Assembly: GCF_030272615.1 (NCBI RefSeq)
Contig: NC_081408.1
Coordinates: forward strand, 309,912,450-309,976,449
DNA: 64,000 bases
From: Cryptomeria japonica
Lineage: Eukaryota > Streptophyta > Pinopsida > Cupressales > Cupressaceae
Direction: 5' to 3'
The notes beneath the pieces were generated by a model that saw only the letters and a list, made by a program, of their open reading frames with translations, was not told the DNA's origin and made no database searches. Both the position numbers and the translations under genes were made by a program. Positions 1 through 11,782 of the stretch are shown piece after piece (the first letter of the stretch is position 1; every line of letters begins with the position of its first letter).

Positions 1-7
1 TAAACTC

Positions 8-1435
8 AAGTTATTCCCTGCTACTACGAAAGAAGATGCTCTTAGGTGGTTTATGAGTTTAGGTAGAGATGTAATCACCACCTGGGATGAAATGAAGGAA
101 AACTTCTTGGAGAAGTATAAAGATTATTGCAAGGGAATGTATCAAAATGGTGATGATATCTTCTGGATGACACAAAAATAAGATGAGAGTTTGGAAGATT
201 ATCTTGATAGGTTTCTATTCAGTGTCAGAAAATCCAAGCATAACACCTTGAGTGAAGAATCTTTGAAATTTATTTTTCTAAGGGGAATCAATGCGGACTG
301 TATTGACTCATTAGACCTCATGGGAGGAGGAGACATTACTCAAGTTCAATGGGATGACATTAGAAAGATCTGTGAAAAATATTCTAGAGCTTCAACCAAG
401 AAAGGAAGACACTATAGGCCTGGTTCTTCAATAGAAAAAACATTTACAATAGTTTCAAGGATGGAAATAACTCATTTGCTAAAAGATTTTAAAGACGATA
501 TTATTAACAATATGGCTACTCAGTTGGATACACTTCAATCTAGGAAGAAGCATGAATAATCAGAGGCCATGCTCACTAAGTTTTGTCCTCATTATTGGCA
601 AAAGAAAAAGGACTGCAAGTGTAAACTCCTCGCTAAAATTGACAACCAACAGGCTCCTCCATATTTCAAGCCATTCAATGGAGATGATGAACAACTCTTT
701 TATGTTGCACAATGAAGGGCTTGGCCCCCAAGACAAGGTATGCCACAAGATCCATTGTATTTTTCTAGTCCTTATATGAACTTTAATGCACAAAATAATT
801 AGTGGCAACCTCCATATTCCTAAAATTTTGGGAACTGTACTCCTCTATCTTGGAATAACTCTCAAAACCCTTGGCCCAATTATCACAACCCTTCCTTTCA
901 GTGGCAACAACCACAAGAGAATTGGTCACTACCTCAAGGTAACTAGCAATAGTCACCACAATGGAGGGGAGGTCAACAATGGTCAAAGCAATCATTAGGT
1001 TTCCTGCAGCCACCACAATAGTACCAATAGCGAGCTTTAATGCCACCATCTCCTAATGCTACTCCACCAAAGCCAACTCAACTGCCAACATAGCCTGTGC
1101 CAAATCCCAATAACAAACCTCAGCAATAGAAGAAAGTCTATTCAACTGATCCTAATCGATATCCTGCATATTTTCTTAATATAAGTGATATTGACTTACG
1201 ATCAGGAACAACTTTGCCTATTCCATCTCCTCTATTTATAATAGAATTACCATCTAAGGAGATTTCTTGGGAGACTATACCTGATCAACCTACAAACCTT
1301 AAGCATGTACCTCAATCTAAGACTTCAGGCAAACCTATTAGAACACCTCCATTTCCTCAAAGAGTGCAGGTAAAAGTGTCTAGGCAACAAGGTGACATAG
1401 CTTTTCATCTTATTGATCAATTAAAACATGTGTAA
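8..1435 (+). pseudogene. gag (Retrotrans_gag-like capsid) remnant
   Basis: The reading frame opens at the window edge with a WF-x-SLGRD/ITTWDEM/FLEKY pattern typical of the retrotransposon gag capsid core (about 8-180), continues through FILRGI-like text near 285-300, and ends in a Q/P/N/W-rich tail (about 700-1150) as in many Athila-type Gag proteins. Stops occur near 179, 557, 713 and several times in the Q-rich tail. Its role would be forming the cytoplasmic virus-like particle. No zinc knuckle CCHC box was found. Family call is firm; boundaries are approximate. Confidence 0.75.
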
Positions 1436-2392
1436 AGATTCCACCATTTCAAGCTATTAAGGATATTCCCATAAATGGAAAAGCTATTAAGGGGACATGT
1501 TTAAAAAAATCTTGATGGAAGAAAAAGGACCCACAAACAATACATGTAGTAGGGCAACTGGTTGATATTATGTTAAGAAAAGTTATTGTGCCTAAATATT
1601 CTGACCTAGGAAGTCCTGTTGTGAAGGTAGTCATTAATGGAACTCAAATTAAAAATGCCCTAAATATTTGGGAGTAAGCATAAATGTGATGACCACGGAT
1701 TTCATGAAACAACTTAGTATTATTAATATTAGGTCTACCCCAACAATCCTGCAGCTTGCAAATAGCTCCACAGTTTGACCTGATGGGATGATTGAGGATA
1801 TTGTTGTCACACTACATTCTTGGGAATATCTAGCTGATTTTATGATGCTCTCTCCTAAAGTAACATTGGGGGGATATCCAATCATTTTGGAAAGACCTTG
1901 GCTTGGTCAACTGATGCATATATAGGTTGTAGATCATGAGACATGACCATTTCAGATGGTATCACCACTAAAACTCTTGCACTTTATTCTCCAACACAAC
2001 CACAACTTGTTAAAGAACAAGTAGCATGGCCAGATATAGAAGAAGAAGCAGAGGAAGTTAATTTTGTTCAGCAGCTTATGATGTTGATTAGGGAACCATT
2101 CATAGGACTCCAAGAAGATGATAAGGTACTCTCTAACATCATAGGAAATAATTATGGAGGAACTCAACAGTTATCGGATATACCAACATGTCCTTTGCAT
2201 ACTCTCCTTTCGTCTGCAAATTCTTTGGATTCTCCTGCAGTCAATGATATATTTCATACCTTACTCCTGCATGAAATCCAAACCTCTTGTTTATCTGAAA
2301 TATCTAATTTTGAGTCAATCACTTAGGTAGAGGTTGCTTTAGGAAAGAACTTGAATATCAATAGTCAACTTATAGCAGACCAAAGGTTGTCC
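1436..2392 (+). pseudogene. retropepsin-like protease region and linker remnant
   Basis: In the same frame as gag, the stretch around 1680-1960 reads as the second half of a plant gypsy protease: a VMT-x-DFMKQL segment, a LQLANSS segment and an ILxRPWL segment matching the usual (I)LGRPWL end of the domain. The catalytic D-(S/N)-G stretch upstream is obscured by stops near 1675-1690. From 1943 an acidic linker leads to RT. The enzyme would cleave the Gag-Pol polyprotein; this copy cannot make it intact. Confidence 0.6.
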
Positions 2393-3838
2393 TTAATAGA
2401 ACTACTCAAGACCCATAAACAAGCCTTTGCATGGGATTACCATGAAATGAAGGGATTAGATCCTACATTGTGTACTCATAGGATTTATATCAGAGAAGAT
2501 TATAAACTAGTTAGACAACCTCAATGATGGATTAATCCTGCATTAAGGGAAATAGTCAAGGAGGAATTACAAAAGTTACTTAATGTAGGGTTCATTTACC
2601 CTATTTCATACAGTCAATGGGTATCTCCTCTAGTTATAGTCCCTAAGAAAGGTGGTAAATGGAGAGTTTGTGTGGACTATAGGGAGCTCAACATTGTTAC
2701 TAAAAAGGATCATTTCCCACTTCCATTCATTGATCAAGTATTGGATTCTCTAGCAGGCAAACAATACTTTTCATTTCTGGATGGGTTTAGTGGTTACGAT
2801 AAAATCAGAATAGCTCCAAAAGACCAGAAAAAGACAACCTTCACTTGCCCTTAGGGAATGTATGCCTGTTCAGTTCTTCCTTTTGGTCTGTGAAATTCTC
2901 CTACAACCTTTCAAAGGGTCATCCTTAGTATATTTTCAAACATTTCTCATGATTGTATGGAAATTTGCATGGATGATTTCTCTGCTTATGGGGCTACCTT
3001 TGAGGAAGGATTGCAAAATCCTGCCAAAGTTTTACAATGGTGTGAGGATCATAATTTGTCCCTCAATAGTGAAAAATGCTTCATGATGATGCAAGAAGGG
3101 ATAGTGTTGGGGCATCGTATTTCTCAGTCAGGCATTCAATTTGATCCAACCAAAATTGAGGTAATACTTAACCTTCCTGCTCATGCAGAACAAAATGATG
3201 TAAGAAGTTTTTTAGGGCATGTAGGGTATTATAGGAGATTTATAAAGGACTTTAGTAAGATGGCAAGACCTCTATATTCTCTCTTAACAAAAAATGTTGA
3301 GTTTGAATGGATGCCAACATTTGAAGAGACATTTTCTAAACTTAAGGGAACCTTAACCTAGGCTCCTATACTCAAAGGACCTGATTGGTTTCTTCCTTTT
3401 CACATTCACATAGATGCATTAGATTTTGCAATTGGAGCAGCTTTGAGGTAGAAACAAGGAGTTTTGGAGAATGCAATTTATTATATCAATAAAAATTTAC
3501 AAGGACCTGAACTAAATGATACTGTCACAGAAAAGGAAATGTTAGTTGTTATCTATGCCCTCAACAAGTTCAGACACTATATCACTTGCTATCAAATCTT
3601 TGTGCATATTGATCATGTAGCCTTTAGGTACCTTATGAATAAAAGTTCCATTTTATGTAGGTTGGCACGATGGTTATTGCTAATGCAGGAATTTGACATC
3701 ACTATCATCGGTAAGCCAGGCAAGGCAAATGTAGTGGCTGAATTTATGTCTAGACTTCAAACACAGGATGGTCATGAAGCCATTGATGATTCTTTTCTAG
3801 ATGAGCATTTTTTTTCAATTAATGTGAACATTCCATGA
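2393..3838 (+). pseudogene. reverse transcriptase and RNase H of the Athila-like element
   Basis: RT motifs are easy to read: VGFIYPI and QWVSPLVIVPKKGGKWRVC (2590-2680), DYRELN-x-VTKKD-FPLPFIDQVLD (2676-2750), FLDGFSGYDKI (2774-2810), TTFTCP (2837-2853), LPFGL (2876-2890), and the catalytic box as CMDDFSAYG (2966-2990; two Asp intact, usual first residue changed). The thumb and connection GYYRRFIKDFSKMA-x-PL follows (3227-3275), then RNase H with HIDALDFAIGAAL and KEMLVVIYALNKFRHY (3405-3600). Stops near 2526, 2852, 2890, 3359 and 3449 sit where Gln, Trp or Arg are expected. All in one frame with gag. Confidence 0.85.
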
Positions 3839-5118
3839 TATTCTTACATATCTAACTACTTAGCAGCTAACAAAATCCCTCCTTATTTCTCACCAAAAGA
3901 AAGAAGGTTACTGGTAGAAAAGAGTTTCAATTTTTTCATGGATAGTAGATTGCTTATTCTATATAGGGCCTGATCAAGTTATGAGGTGATGTGTTAGAGA
4001 AGATGAAACTTATGATATCCTTCATGCCTTCCATGATAAGCCTTGTGGAGGTTACTTTGTTGCCAAGAGAACAACTCTAAAGATACGGACTACAAGATAT
4101 TATTGGATGACTTTGCACAAAGATGCAGTCAAGTATACTAGGAAAGGTGATAGATGCCAGTGAATGGGCAGACCAACTTGATCTGATGAGATGCCTTTGC
4201 ATCCACAAGTGGTTGTTACGCCATTTGACAAATGGGGGCTAGACTTTGTTGGGCCAATTGATCCATCCTCAAATGGTAGGTCATACATTCTTGTGTGTAC
4301 TGACTATGTTATAAAATGGGTTGAGGTCAAAGCGTTTAAACATGCCAAGGATAACAAGGTAGCAAAATTTTTATATGAGGATATCTTTACACGATATGGA
4401 GTTCCCAGAGAGATTGTGACTGATCAAGGGGCACAATTTAATTCCACTTTAATCACCACCTTGGTCAATGAATATAATATAAGGCATAGGAATATCACTG
4501 CCTACCATCGTCAGGAAAATGGGCAAGATAAAATCACCAATAGGGAAATTGAATCTCTATTAACCAAAACAATAGCTCTTCATCATAAGGATTGGTCTAG
4601 TAGGTTGTTTGAAGTAGTATGGGCCTATTGAACCACATGGAAAACCACTATAGGGTTTACAACCTTTGAAATGGTGTATGGGAAAAAAATATGATTCTTG
4701 TGTAATTTAAGAATAAGACACTTAAAACAACCATAGCCTTGGATATGACTCTCTCTGCAGCACAACAAGATTGGCTCCTACAGCTTAATGCCTTGGACAA
4801 AATTAGAAAGTCAGACTTGTAGCACACTAAAACAATTCAGAATCAACCCATGAAGTGGCATGATAGATATATAAAATACAAAGCATTCAAGCCAGGTGAT
4901 TGGGCCCTTCTCTATGATTCAAGGTATAAGGATAATTTGGGAAAACTGTAGATGCATTGGTTAGGACCTTATGAGGTGATTGAAAGATTCTCTAATGGTG
5001 CAGTACGATTATCCACAATTGATCCTGTCAAATTCAAATTGTTGGTGAATGGTCGTCTTCTACGCCTCTATCATAAACCTCTTTCCAAAGAAAATTCCTA
5101 TAGTAGTTCACTACTCTA
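3839..5118 (+). pseudogene. integrase of the Athila-like element
   Basis: A weak H2C2-like region (3990-4190) precedes the DDE core: KWGLDFVGPIDPSSNGR (4230-4280, first Asp), GVPREIVTDQGAQF (4400-4440, second Asp), then YHRQENGQDKITN (4503-4545). In the last motif the usual catalytic Glu is Lys, so the third acidic residue is lost. The C-terminal part (4760-5100) has KWHDRYI, GDWALLYDSR and HWLGPYEVIERF, a GPY/F module. A stop near 4629 replaces the Arg expected after WAY. The frame differs from RT. Its role would be to insert the cDNA into chromosomes. Confidence 0.82.
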
Positions 5119-5741
5119 GAAAATGCTGAGATTCCTGCAGCAATAGGCGGTGGCCTTTTCATTTCGCCTTCTTCCTAAATCTTTGCTTCATGTTCATAAT
5201 AAATACTTCCATATTTGGTTGAGGTACTTTTCTATGCAATAAATATTCCATTTCCATCTTCACTCATTCCCTTCCACTTCTGTGATTCATTTCTTCACCT
5301 TGCTTGTCATGCATAGCGGATCAACTTCATACATAATGAATTTCTCCAACTGCAGTCATTATGGCATGATATCAAGTATGCTCATGTGTATTTATTTTTG
5401 TTACATACATGTAATTAAACCATATTTCATATCATAATGATATTTGCATAGTATCCTTTTCAGTCATCCTCCGCATGTGTGGACACCTATTAAACCTTAG
5501 GTTGGGGGGAGAAGTACGATGTGAATTATTCTCATAGATAATTCTTATGTCATCTCAAATTGAGTTTAAATTTTTAAATTATTTTGGTTTGATGTGATAT
5601 TATGTACTCTGTTCCTTTTGTCTGCCTTGAGTTATTTTGGAATTGTAGTTGGGTTCTTGGCAAATAGAGCATATTTCCATTGAAAGTTTGTAGAGTTGGG
5701 AATATTTTTGCCATTGGTGAGTTGAGAGTTTTAGTATTACG
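5119..5741 (+). other. spacer between integrase and extra ORF
   Basis: No coding signal seen. It is T-rich and contains a polypurine tract (5499-5513) almost identical to the one just before the 3' LTR. It may be the leader of the extra ORF. Confidence 0.5.
5499..5513 (+). promoter_or_regulatory. internal polypurine tract (PPT-like)
   Basis: AGGTTGGGGGGAGAA matches the terminal PPT at 8066-8079 (AGGTTGGGGGGAAA) except at the end. It lies after integrase and before the extra ORF. It could be a central PPT priming a second plus-strand start, or a relic. The match is direct observation; the role is inference. Confidence 0.5.
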
Positions 5742-7833
5742 ATGGGTGGTCCACCAGTTTGTCATGAACCTACAATCCATGATATCCTTCTACAAGGCAA
5801 GGATTGTGAACCAAAATTTTGCTATAGTGGGTGGTTAAATTATTTTCTGAAGCTAACTAAGTTCAATGAGGAGGTGAAAGGATTAAGAGTTCTAGTGAAA
5901 AAAGAACGGATTCTAGAAGTAACTAGGTTGCCAATAGACGGGGAAAAATACCCTGAATTAAAGCATGCACGAAGTGCAAGAGAAGAATTTACATGACAGG
6001 AAGACCCACCTTTGGTAATAGATAAGGAGGGGGCTAGACGAGAATCCCTTCTTCCTGAATGGAGAGCAATAGCATTATATGTCATGAAATATTTAACTTG
6101 TGAAGGAAGATTCTCATGTCTACATTCCCATCATTTCAAGCTTCTGAGTCATCTATATTGTACAATCTTCTTTTCATTAGTATAGTGAAAACACAAAAAG
6201 GTAGGCCTCACTCTATTACTCATCATTGTTTGATTAAGTTGTTGATTGAAAGGTATTTAAGAGATGTTTCCTAGATTTCTTGGATAAATTTGTAAAAGTT
6301 AGAAGATTTAGGGTAGATAATGTGGGTCCAGTGAAACCCCTCCCATCTCGAGAGTGGGAAAACATAGAAAGACCTGGTCCTGCCATTGAAGCCTCATCCT
6401 CTGGGATATCACCAAATCAAAATGTTCCTACAGCAGAGGAACTATCCCAAGGAGAAGCCCTATCTAAAGCAAAAGGAGCCTCGATAGGGGTTCCTTCACA
6501 AATCTTAATAAGAACTAGGGCTACATCACAGAGGGAGAAAGGCAAAGAGAAGCAGATTGACATGAAAAAGGAGAAAGAGAAAGGAAAAAGTGGGGATTTA
6601 GCCTCTCCTGTTGCAAAGAAAAGAAAAGTTGCAAAAATGGTTTCTCCTGCAACCACTGTAGTAGCTAAGGAAGCAACTAAGGAATTAGGTATAGGAAGCT
6701 ATCCTACAACCACCAAAGAAATGTCTTGAAGAAGAAGTGGTAGGCTTTGGAAAAAAACCTAAAGATTAGAAGCAATCAGAGGAGCTGAATGTTAACATTC
6801 TAGTTGATTCTCCAGAGCACGAGCCACACAATCCCTACCACGATGATATTCCTTCATCCTCACCTAAGGATCTTAGTTAGGAAGAAGATAAGGATGAGGA
6901 AGAAGAACACTAAAGCCCTCATGAGCAACTATAGGAAGGTGTAGTTTTGATGGACTTAACAGTTTGGCCTCCGTTGCAGTGCATATTGTTGAAACAGGAA
7001 GTGGGGGTAGAAAGTCGAAGCCTAAAGCACCAATTCATAGATCACCTTATTCTCTTACTAGTAATGCAGTTGCACTTGCCTTTTATTGAGAATGGGAATC
7101 AGAAAAAGTAGAAATACAGAGGCTTATTGACCAATAGAAGAAGGTTATTGAACAAAAAGATGAGGAGATTGCTTAGCTTAAAATTAAGGTGGAAACTATA
7201 GCCACCATGGTACTATAGCTAATGCAATGCAAACCACCATCTCAAGTTTACTCCTTGTATTTGAAGGAACAACATATTTGTTTTCAAATGATGAGAATTA
7301 TTAGGGATCTAAGCCCCTCTTTAAAGATAGCTGAGGAGTTCTATCATATCTACCAAACATATCCTACAACCATTAATAATTTTCTCTATGAATTTTATTT
7401 ACATAATTACGTTGATTGGAATCCTCTATTTTACATTGGAGATGTCTAGCTGAGAGCTCTCATGTCATGGGTTCAAAATGAAATTTCAAGAGGAGAACAA
7501 TTCAAGATACATAGGAAGGAAGAACTTGATCTCTCACTTCCATTGAGAGCTGAGTCAAGAAATCCAATAAGGCTTTATTACGACTAGAAAAAATTTATGT
7601 ATCAGCTAGATTTTGGGAAAAACATTCTACATCTGAGAGAAGAAATATACAGGGAATATGAGAAAATGGCTACAAGAGAAGGATGGGTAGCAATAGGAAA
7701 TTTAATCCAGCATTGGAATATCCTATTGGATAAGTTGAAACAGTCTGAGTCACACTCCTTATCAAGTTATTATGCAGTGCTGAAGCAGACACCCAAATAT
7801 ATACATTTGGGAAGAACGAAAGGAAGACACTAG
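5742..7833 (+). pseudogene. extra ORF (aORF) downstream of integrase, unknown function
   Basis: Two linked frames are readable. The first (5742 to about 6180) opens with MGGPPVCHEPTIHD and holds EVTRLPIDGEKYPEL, LPEWRAIALYVMKYL and GRFSCLHSHHFKLL, a pattern I associate with accessory ORFs of Athila/Tat-type plant elements, not with a known enzyme. The second (6280-7833, shifted by one base) is Ser/Pro-rich, has a Lys-rich block with KKRKVAK (about 6615-6640) that looks like a nuclear localisation signal, and a heptad-like EIQRLI/KKVIEQKDEEIA coiled-coil stretch (7090-7200). Stops are frequent. I see no signal peptide or membrane helix supporting an envelope protein. Boundaries are approximate. 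Confidence 0.55.
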
Positions 7834-8065
7834 TTACCCCTTAGCTTCCAACCACGAATTCTCCTATGTCCACTAATGGGATGTAGGAATAATGACCCAC
7901 CATATGATGAAGCAGAAGAATGCTCTAGGTGGTCACAATTGGAAAATATTAATGGGTTCTATTAGATTTTGTCTATAGGAGGTTCTGGGCAGGTTACCCC
8001 CGACAATTTCAGAATCAATGCTAGAATTTGAAACTTTCCTATTGCTGGAGGATCAACAAGAAGCT

Positions 8066-8079
8066 AGGTTGGGGGGAAA
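8066..8079 (+). promoter_or_regulatory. terminal polypurine tract
   Basis: AGGTTGGGGGGAAA sits directly before TGATGAG, the start of the 3' LTR. It would prime plus-strand DNA synthesis. Confidence 0.7.
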
Positions 8080-9251
8080 TGATGAGCTAAAATAATGGCT
8101 CTATTTTGATAGATTTTTGTCTTAGAGTTCCTTCTTAGGTCTTGTGTCTGGGTAATATTTGGGTCAGAAGATTTTCCTAGTTGATGTCTTTTTAAGTATT
8201 TCTGGAACTGATTCCTCATATACCTAGGGTTGTTATCTAATGATTTTTAATGGTTCATCTATGCAAATTATCTAAATAAATCTTAGAATGTTGTTTAATT
8301 TATGTTATGTTAACATCAATAGATACATATGGTTTTGTGCACATCAACATCATGATACAGGGTCAGCCAAGATGAAAGAAAGACTAAGCTGGTGGTTAAG
8401 TGGAACGTCAACATGTCGTTATGATGCAGACCCAGTCAAAGTGGAGAATCATTGAAGAAGATCATAACCATTTGATCACTTCCTCATCAAAGTGGTTTGT
8501 GGGACATTCATAATTGTTCATAGTGGAGCTTAAATCCAAGAAGGAAGTTGCGCTATATTTTCTCAGCTGCAGGATAGTTGTTGTTGTTGTTTTGTTTTCT
8601 TGCACTAACTTCTTCTTTAATGTAATAAACCCTATTCGCCTAATCCTTTGCAATGTGGGTTGATCGGTTAGGAAATTGTTAGAAAGTTTTCTTACAAATT
8701 AAAGGTCTCTATCTCCTCTCAAGGGGATGAAATGATCATAGAATTTGTAGTATCCAATTTTCAAACTCATGTATTTTGTAGTTAATTTGGAATAAAGAAG
8801 ACAATGTTATTTTGAGCTTATCAGTTGTTGTCTAGAGTTCTAAATATACTCACTCAAGGGGGCCCACTTGGTGAGTAATCCACTTGCATTTTTCAATTAA
8901 TTTACATCTTATAATAGTTATTGTTTTGGCATTCAACTATTCCTACAACCACTGGAAATAGTTCCTGTAGCCACAACAGACAGAGTAGCTCCTATCCGTT
9001 GGCCAGAACATTGTTATTCAGTAGTAGTCACTTAAGTTACTTTCAGTTGTAAGTTCTGATAAGGTATTAGTTATTCATGTTTTTGCATATTTATTGAAGA
9101 GAATTTATTTTCCAGTAGTAGGATAGAATGGTTGCAATTTGGACTTAGTGCACATACAGTGCTGGCCCGTTCCAAGTTTACGTCCTTGGTCAATAAAGTA
9201 AATAAGTCTTTTCTACATGAGAGTTAGCTATTTAGTAAGGATGTCTGATCA
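8080..9251 (+). repeat. 3' LTR of the Athila-like element
   Basis: It starts with TGATGAG right after the PPT. A matching end ..CTGATCA at 9245-9251 gives the inverted terminal pair TGAT/ATCA and a length near 1.17 kb. The partner LTR is outside the window, so the right end is inferred only from this pairing. It holds a (TTG)n run at 8579-8594 and no ORF. Confidence 0.5.
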
Positions 9252-9288
9252 CTGAACTAAGTTTTTAGAACCTAGTTGCTATTCCAGT

Positions 9289-10345
9289 TGTGAGGACCAA
9301 CAACTAGAATAACAGATAAACCATCTAAGCATAAACAACAATCAGAGAATAAATACCATCTACATGACACCAAGAGTTATACATGGAAAACTCGGTAAAG
9401 GGAAAAACCACGGTGGGAAGCCTACCCATAGTCAGATAATACTTTTATAGTAAGTATGTGAATTGCAATTGAGGAGTCTGCACTTGCAAGAAGGCCAACA
9501 AACTAGAGCACGCTGCTCATTACAAAAGGAGTCTCACTGACTACATAGAAATCCATACTACAATCTAGAGAAATGATTGAACTACAAAGATAACATCTCC
9601 TATGCCTGAGTATAGTTCTAGTTAAGCTAAATACCAAAGGACTAAATCCTCCTACATAAACCCAAGTCGATCTCTAATGATTGACAAAATCCTCTTCCTG
9701 AATGATATTACATTATTCATACATTACATATCCATATCCCATTCCTATGACCATAATAATCTACAATGAGATCTTACATCATATATATACAAACCCTCGA
9801 CCATAAACAATCAGGTCGGCCACCAAACAATAAACCAATTACATAATTATAAAACATGTCATCCTTAAACCAAAAAAATAATATGCAACCCATAAGAAAT
9901 CCCAGAAACACATCGAGAGGTCCAATCCACATGTTACATTAAGTCAGCCCATAAATACACTGGGACCCAAATTAGCTCCACACTCTAAAGCAATGGTCGC
10001 AATTTGCCAAGTCTTGAACATGATCACCATCAACATCCTGAATCCATTCTAGAAGCTGTACCAACACCACTTATGCATATCATCAAAAGATCTTCATCAA
10101 AGGTCAGCCAGTGAAACCCTCGCCGAAACCACAAACCAAGCTTCCAAGCAAATATGATAGCATCAGATCACTACACCAGAACCAATTGACTGAATATGAA
10201 CATGAGTATGCCAATTCTATAACCAAATCATACTGGAACATTACCAGATCATCCCAGATCTAATCCAACTAGAAACCACACAACCTACTTGGACTAGAAG
10301 GGTGTCGGTAAAGCATCTAAACAATTAGTGTTGACATCAATGACA
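9289..10345 (-). repeat. probable copia-like solo LTR
   Basis: Read on the - strand, the block begins TGTCATTGATGTCAACAC (10345 downward) and ends near GGTCCTCACA (9289), a TG...CA layout. The inner part around 9380-9415 carries a GGAAAACTCGGTAAAG-type stretch that I associate with transcribed plant LTRs. No internal domain flanks it, so it looks like a solo LTR. I could not find a clean target-site duplication. It abuts the truncated RNase H part of the LINE at 10346. No ORF of note. Confidence 0.45.
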
Positions 10346-10360
10346 AAAAATCAATGCAAC

Positions 10361-10470
10361 ACATTTTAAATTCCTCCAAATGGCCAACAACGATTCGCTT
10401 TAGTAGCCCCATCTAAGTTAGCCTTAATCTAGTCATTAGAGGGAGACGACCAGTAACATATCCTTCTATT
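10361..10470 (-). pseudogene. LINE C-terminal RNase H (RVT_3-like) fragment
   Basis: On the - strand the frame reads IKANLDGATKANR...PFGGI, matching the start of plant LINE RNase H (usually K-x-N-x-DGA-x-x-GN-x-G). It is cut by the copia-like LTR at 10345. Plant L1-like LINEs often carry this domain after the zf-RVT region, so it marks the 3' part of the element. Only about 35 codons remain. Confidence 0.5.
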
Positions 10471-10639
10471 GAGTTGGTTATAGATGTCCATAGAAATTGG
10501 GATATTCAAGCTCCTTAAAAAATCACACTTGTCCTTACTGTTGCAAGAATGAGATGCAAGATTCAAATTGTAATCAATTATAAGCAGTGAGCTTTAGGCA
10601 ATTGGCCTTCCTACAAGTGCAGGCCCCTATTGTAAGTAA

Positions 10640-10769
10640 TATTCATTTATTTAAGCTCAAGGTCATGAGTAGGGTAGTTAAGCTCATGATTCTTAAGTTT
10701 CCTAGCCTCAAAAGCTAACGCCCTACCATCCTGCATAAGAACTACTCCTAAACCCTCTAGGGAAGCATC
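10640..10769 (-). repeat. Ty3/gypsy RNase H fragment embedded in the LINE
   Basis: The - strand reads DASLEGLGVVLMQDG then RALAFEARKLKNHELNY and HDLEL, a textbook gypsy RNase H start, with LINE sequence on both sides (IWKERNNKIF and KIKHN to the right, the LINE RNase H to the left). The same fragment with a deletion of about 42 bp is in unit B (33586-33668), so it was present before the tandem duplication. Its left edge is not exact. Confidence 0.7.
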
Positions 10770-10921
10770 TATGCCCAAGATTATGTTTTATCTTAGCCCA
10801 CACTACTTTAGGGGAGTTACTAGAATTCTTGAAGATTTTGTTATTCCTTTCTTTCCATATACCCCATAGGATATATGACAAAGAGAAGTCCCATTGTTTC
10901 CTAATAGCTATATTTTTGGTT

Positions 10922-11520
10922 CTACAAGACTAGCTCTTGAAACAATCTTGAATTGACTCGGGAAACACCCAATATAGGCTGCAAGATTGAAAAAACATTG
11001 ACCAGATAGGTTGGACAAAAGGATAGTGAAGAAACATGTGGTTCATGGATTCTTCATCATTAAGGCATAAATAGCATATGTTAGGGATGCAAAAGCCCCT
11101 CTTCCTCAAGTTATCTGAGGTTAAAATTTCATTTTCCCAAAGAATCCAAATAAAAATATTGATTTCGGGAGTCAAATCTGAATACCATGATTTGACCTAG
11201 CAAGGGATAGGGTCTTGGTATTGAGCCATCAAAAGGATAGCATAAGCCACTGAGTAATTCCTTGAAAAAGTACCAACCCACACCAGGTAGTCCTCCCTTC
11301 TAGGGGTATTGACAACTTGGTTGAGTTTCAAATTAATATGCTCAAGGATAGAATCAATAGTGCTTAGGTCCACCCACTTTTGATTACTCCAGTAGTCAGC
11401 AACTTTGGCCCAAAACCTTTTCTTGCTAGCTTGAATGATCATTGGAGGAATAATAGAATCATTGGGGAGCACCTCCAATCTAGGAATCATCCTAGATATC
11501 AACCTTTCTACCATTACCAA
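10922..11520 (-). pseudogene. LINE zf-RVT region and upstream linker
   Basis: The - strand gives TPEINIFIWILWENEILT, then RKRGFCIPN-x-CYLCLNDEES-x-NHMFLHYPF, the C-x2-C...H-x3-H pattern of the zinc-binding domain in reverse transcriptase (zf-RVT) of plant L1-like LINEs. Just upstream is ASKKRFWAKVADYW/LVWVGTFSRNYSVA. A stop near 11197 separates two frames that belong together. The second copy is at 33814-34404, where the stop is absent. Confidence 0.8.
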
Positions 11521-11782
11521 TGGGCCACACTTTGCCCCAACTCACAATATCTTTGGTATGATTAACACTATTCCATATGGTTGAGCCTTCCAGGATCTTA
11601 TCTAATGCTAGAAAATCTTCCATGGTAGGGTTCAAACATAAGTATTTATCCTTCCAAATTTCATTCCATTCACTTTTTCCTTGATAGATTCTCCAAATTT
11701 GTTTGGCCAGGAGAACTTTATTCAAAGTTTTAAAGCTTCTTAGACCAAGCCCCCCTACCTTTTTTGGTTCACAAACTTTATC

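Larger units (their letters stand above)
1..9251 (+). mobile_element. Athila-like Ty3/gypsy LTR retrotransposon, degraded, 5' end outside window
   Basis: Gag, protease, RT, RNase H and integrase follow each other in the Ty3/gypsy order on the + strand, then comes an extra ORF, a polypurine tract and an LTR-like end. Gag through RNase H (8 to about 3960) reads in one frame broken only by stop codons; the integrase is in another frame, so at least one indel lies between 3838 and 4191. No chromodomain is seen and the integrase C-terminus is of the GPY/F kind. The long extra ORF after integrase and the TTGGGGGGA-type polypurine tract resemble Athila-group elements. The 5' LTR and primer-binding site lie left of the window. 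The copy is clearly dead. Confidence 0.88.

Noticed and set aside
5742-7833. Envelope-like gene in the Athila-like element
   Set aside because: No signal peptide or membrane helix found; Lys-rich and coiled-coil content argues for a nuclear or cytoplasmic protein.
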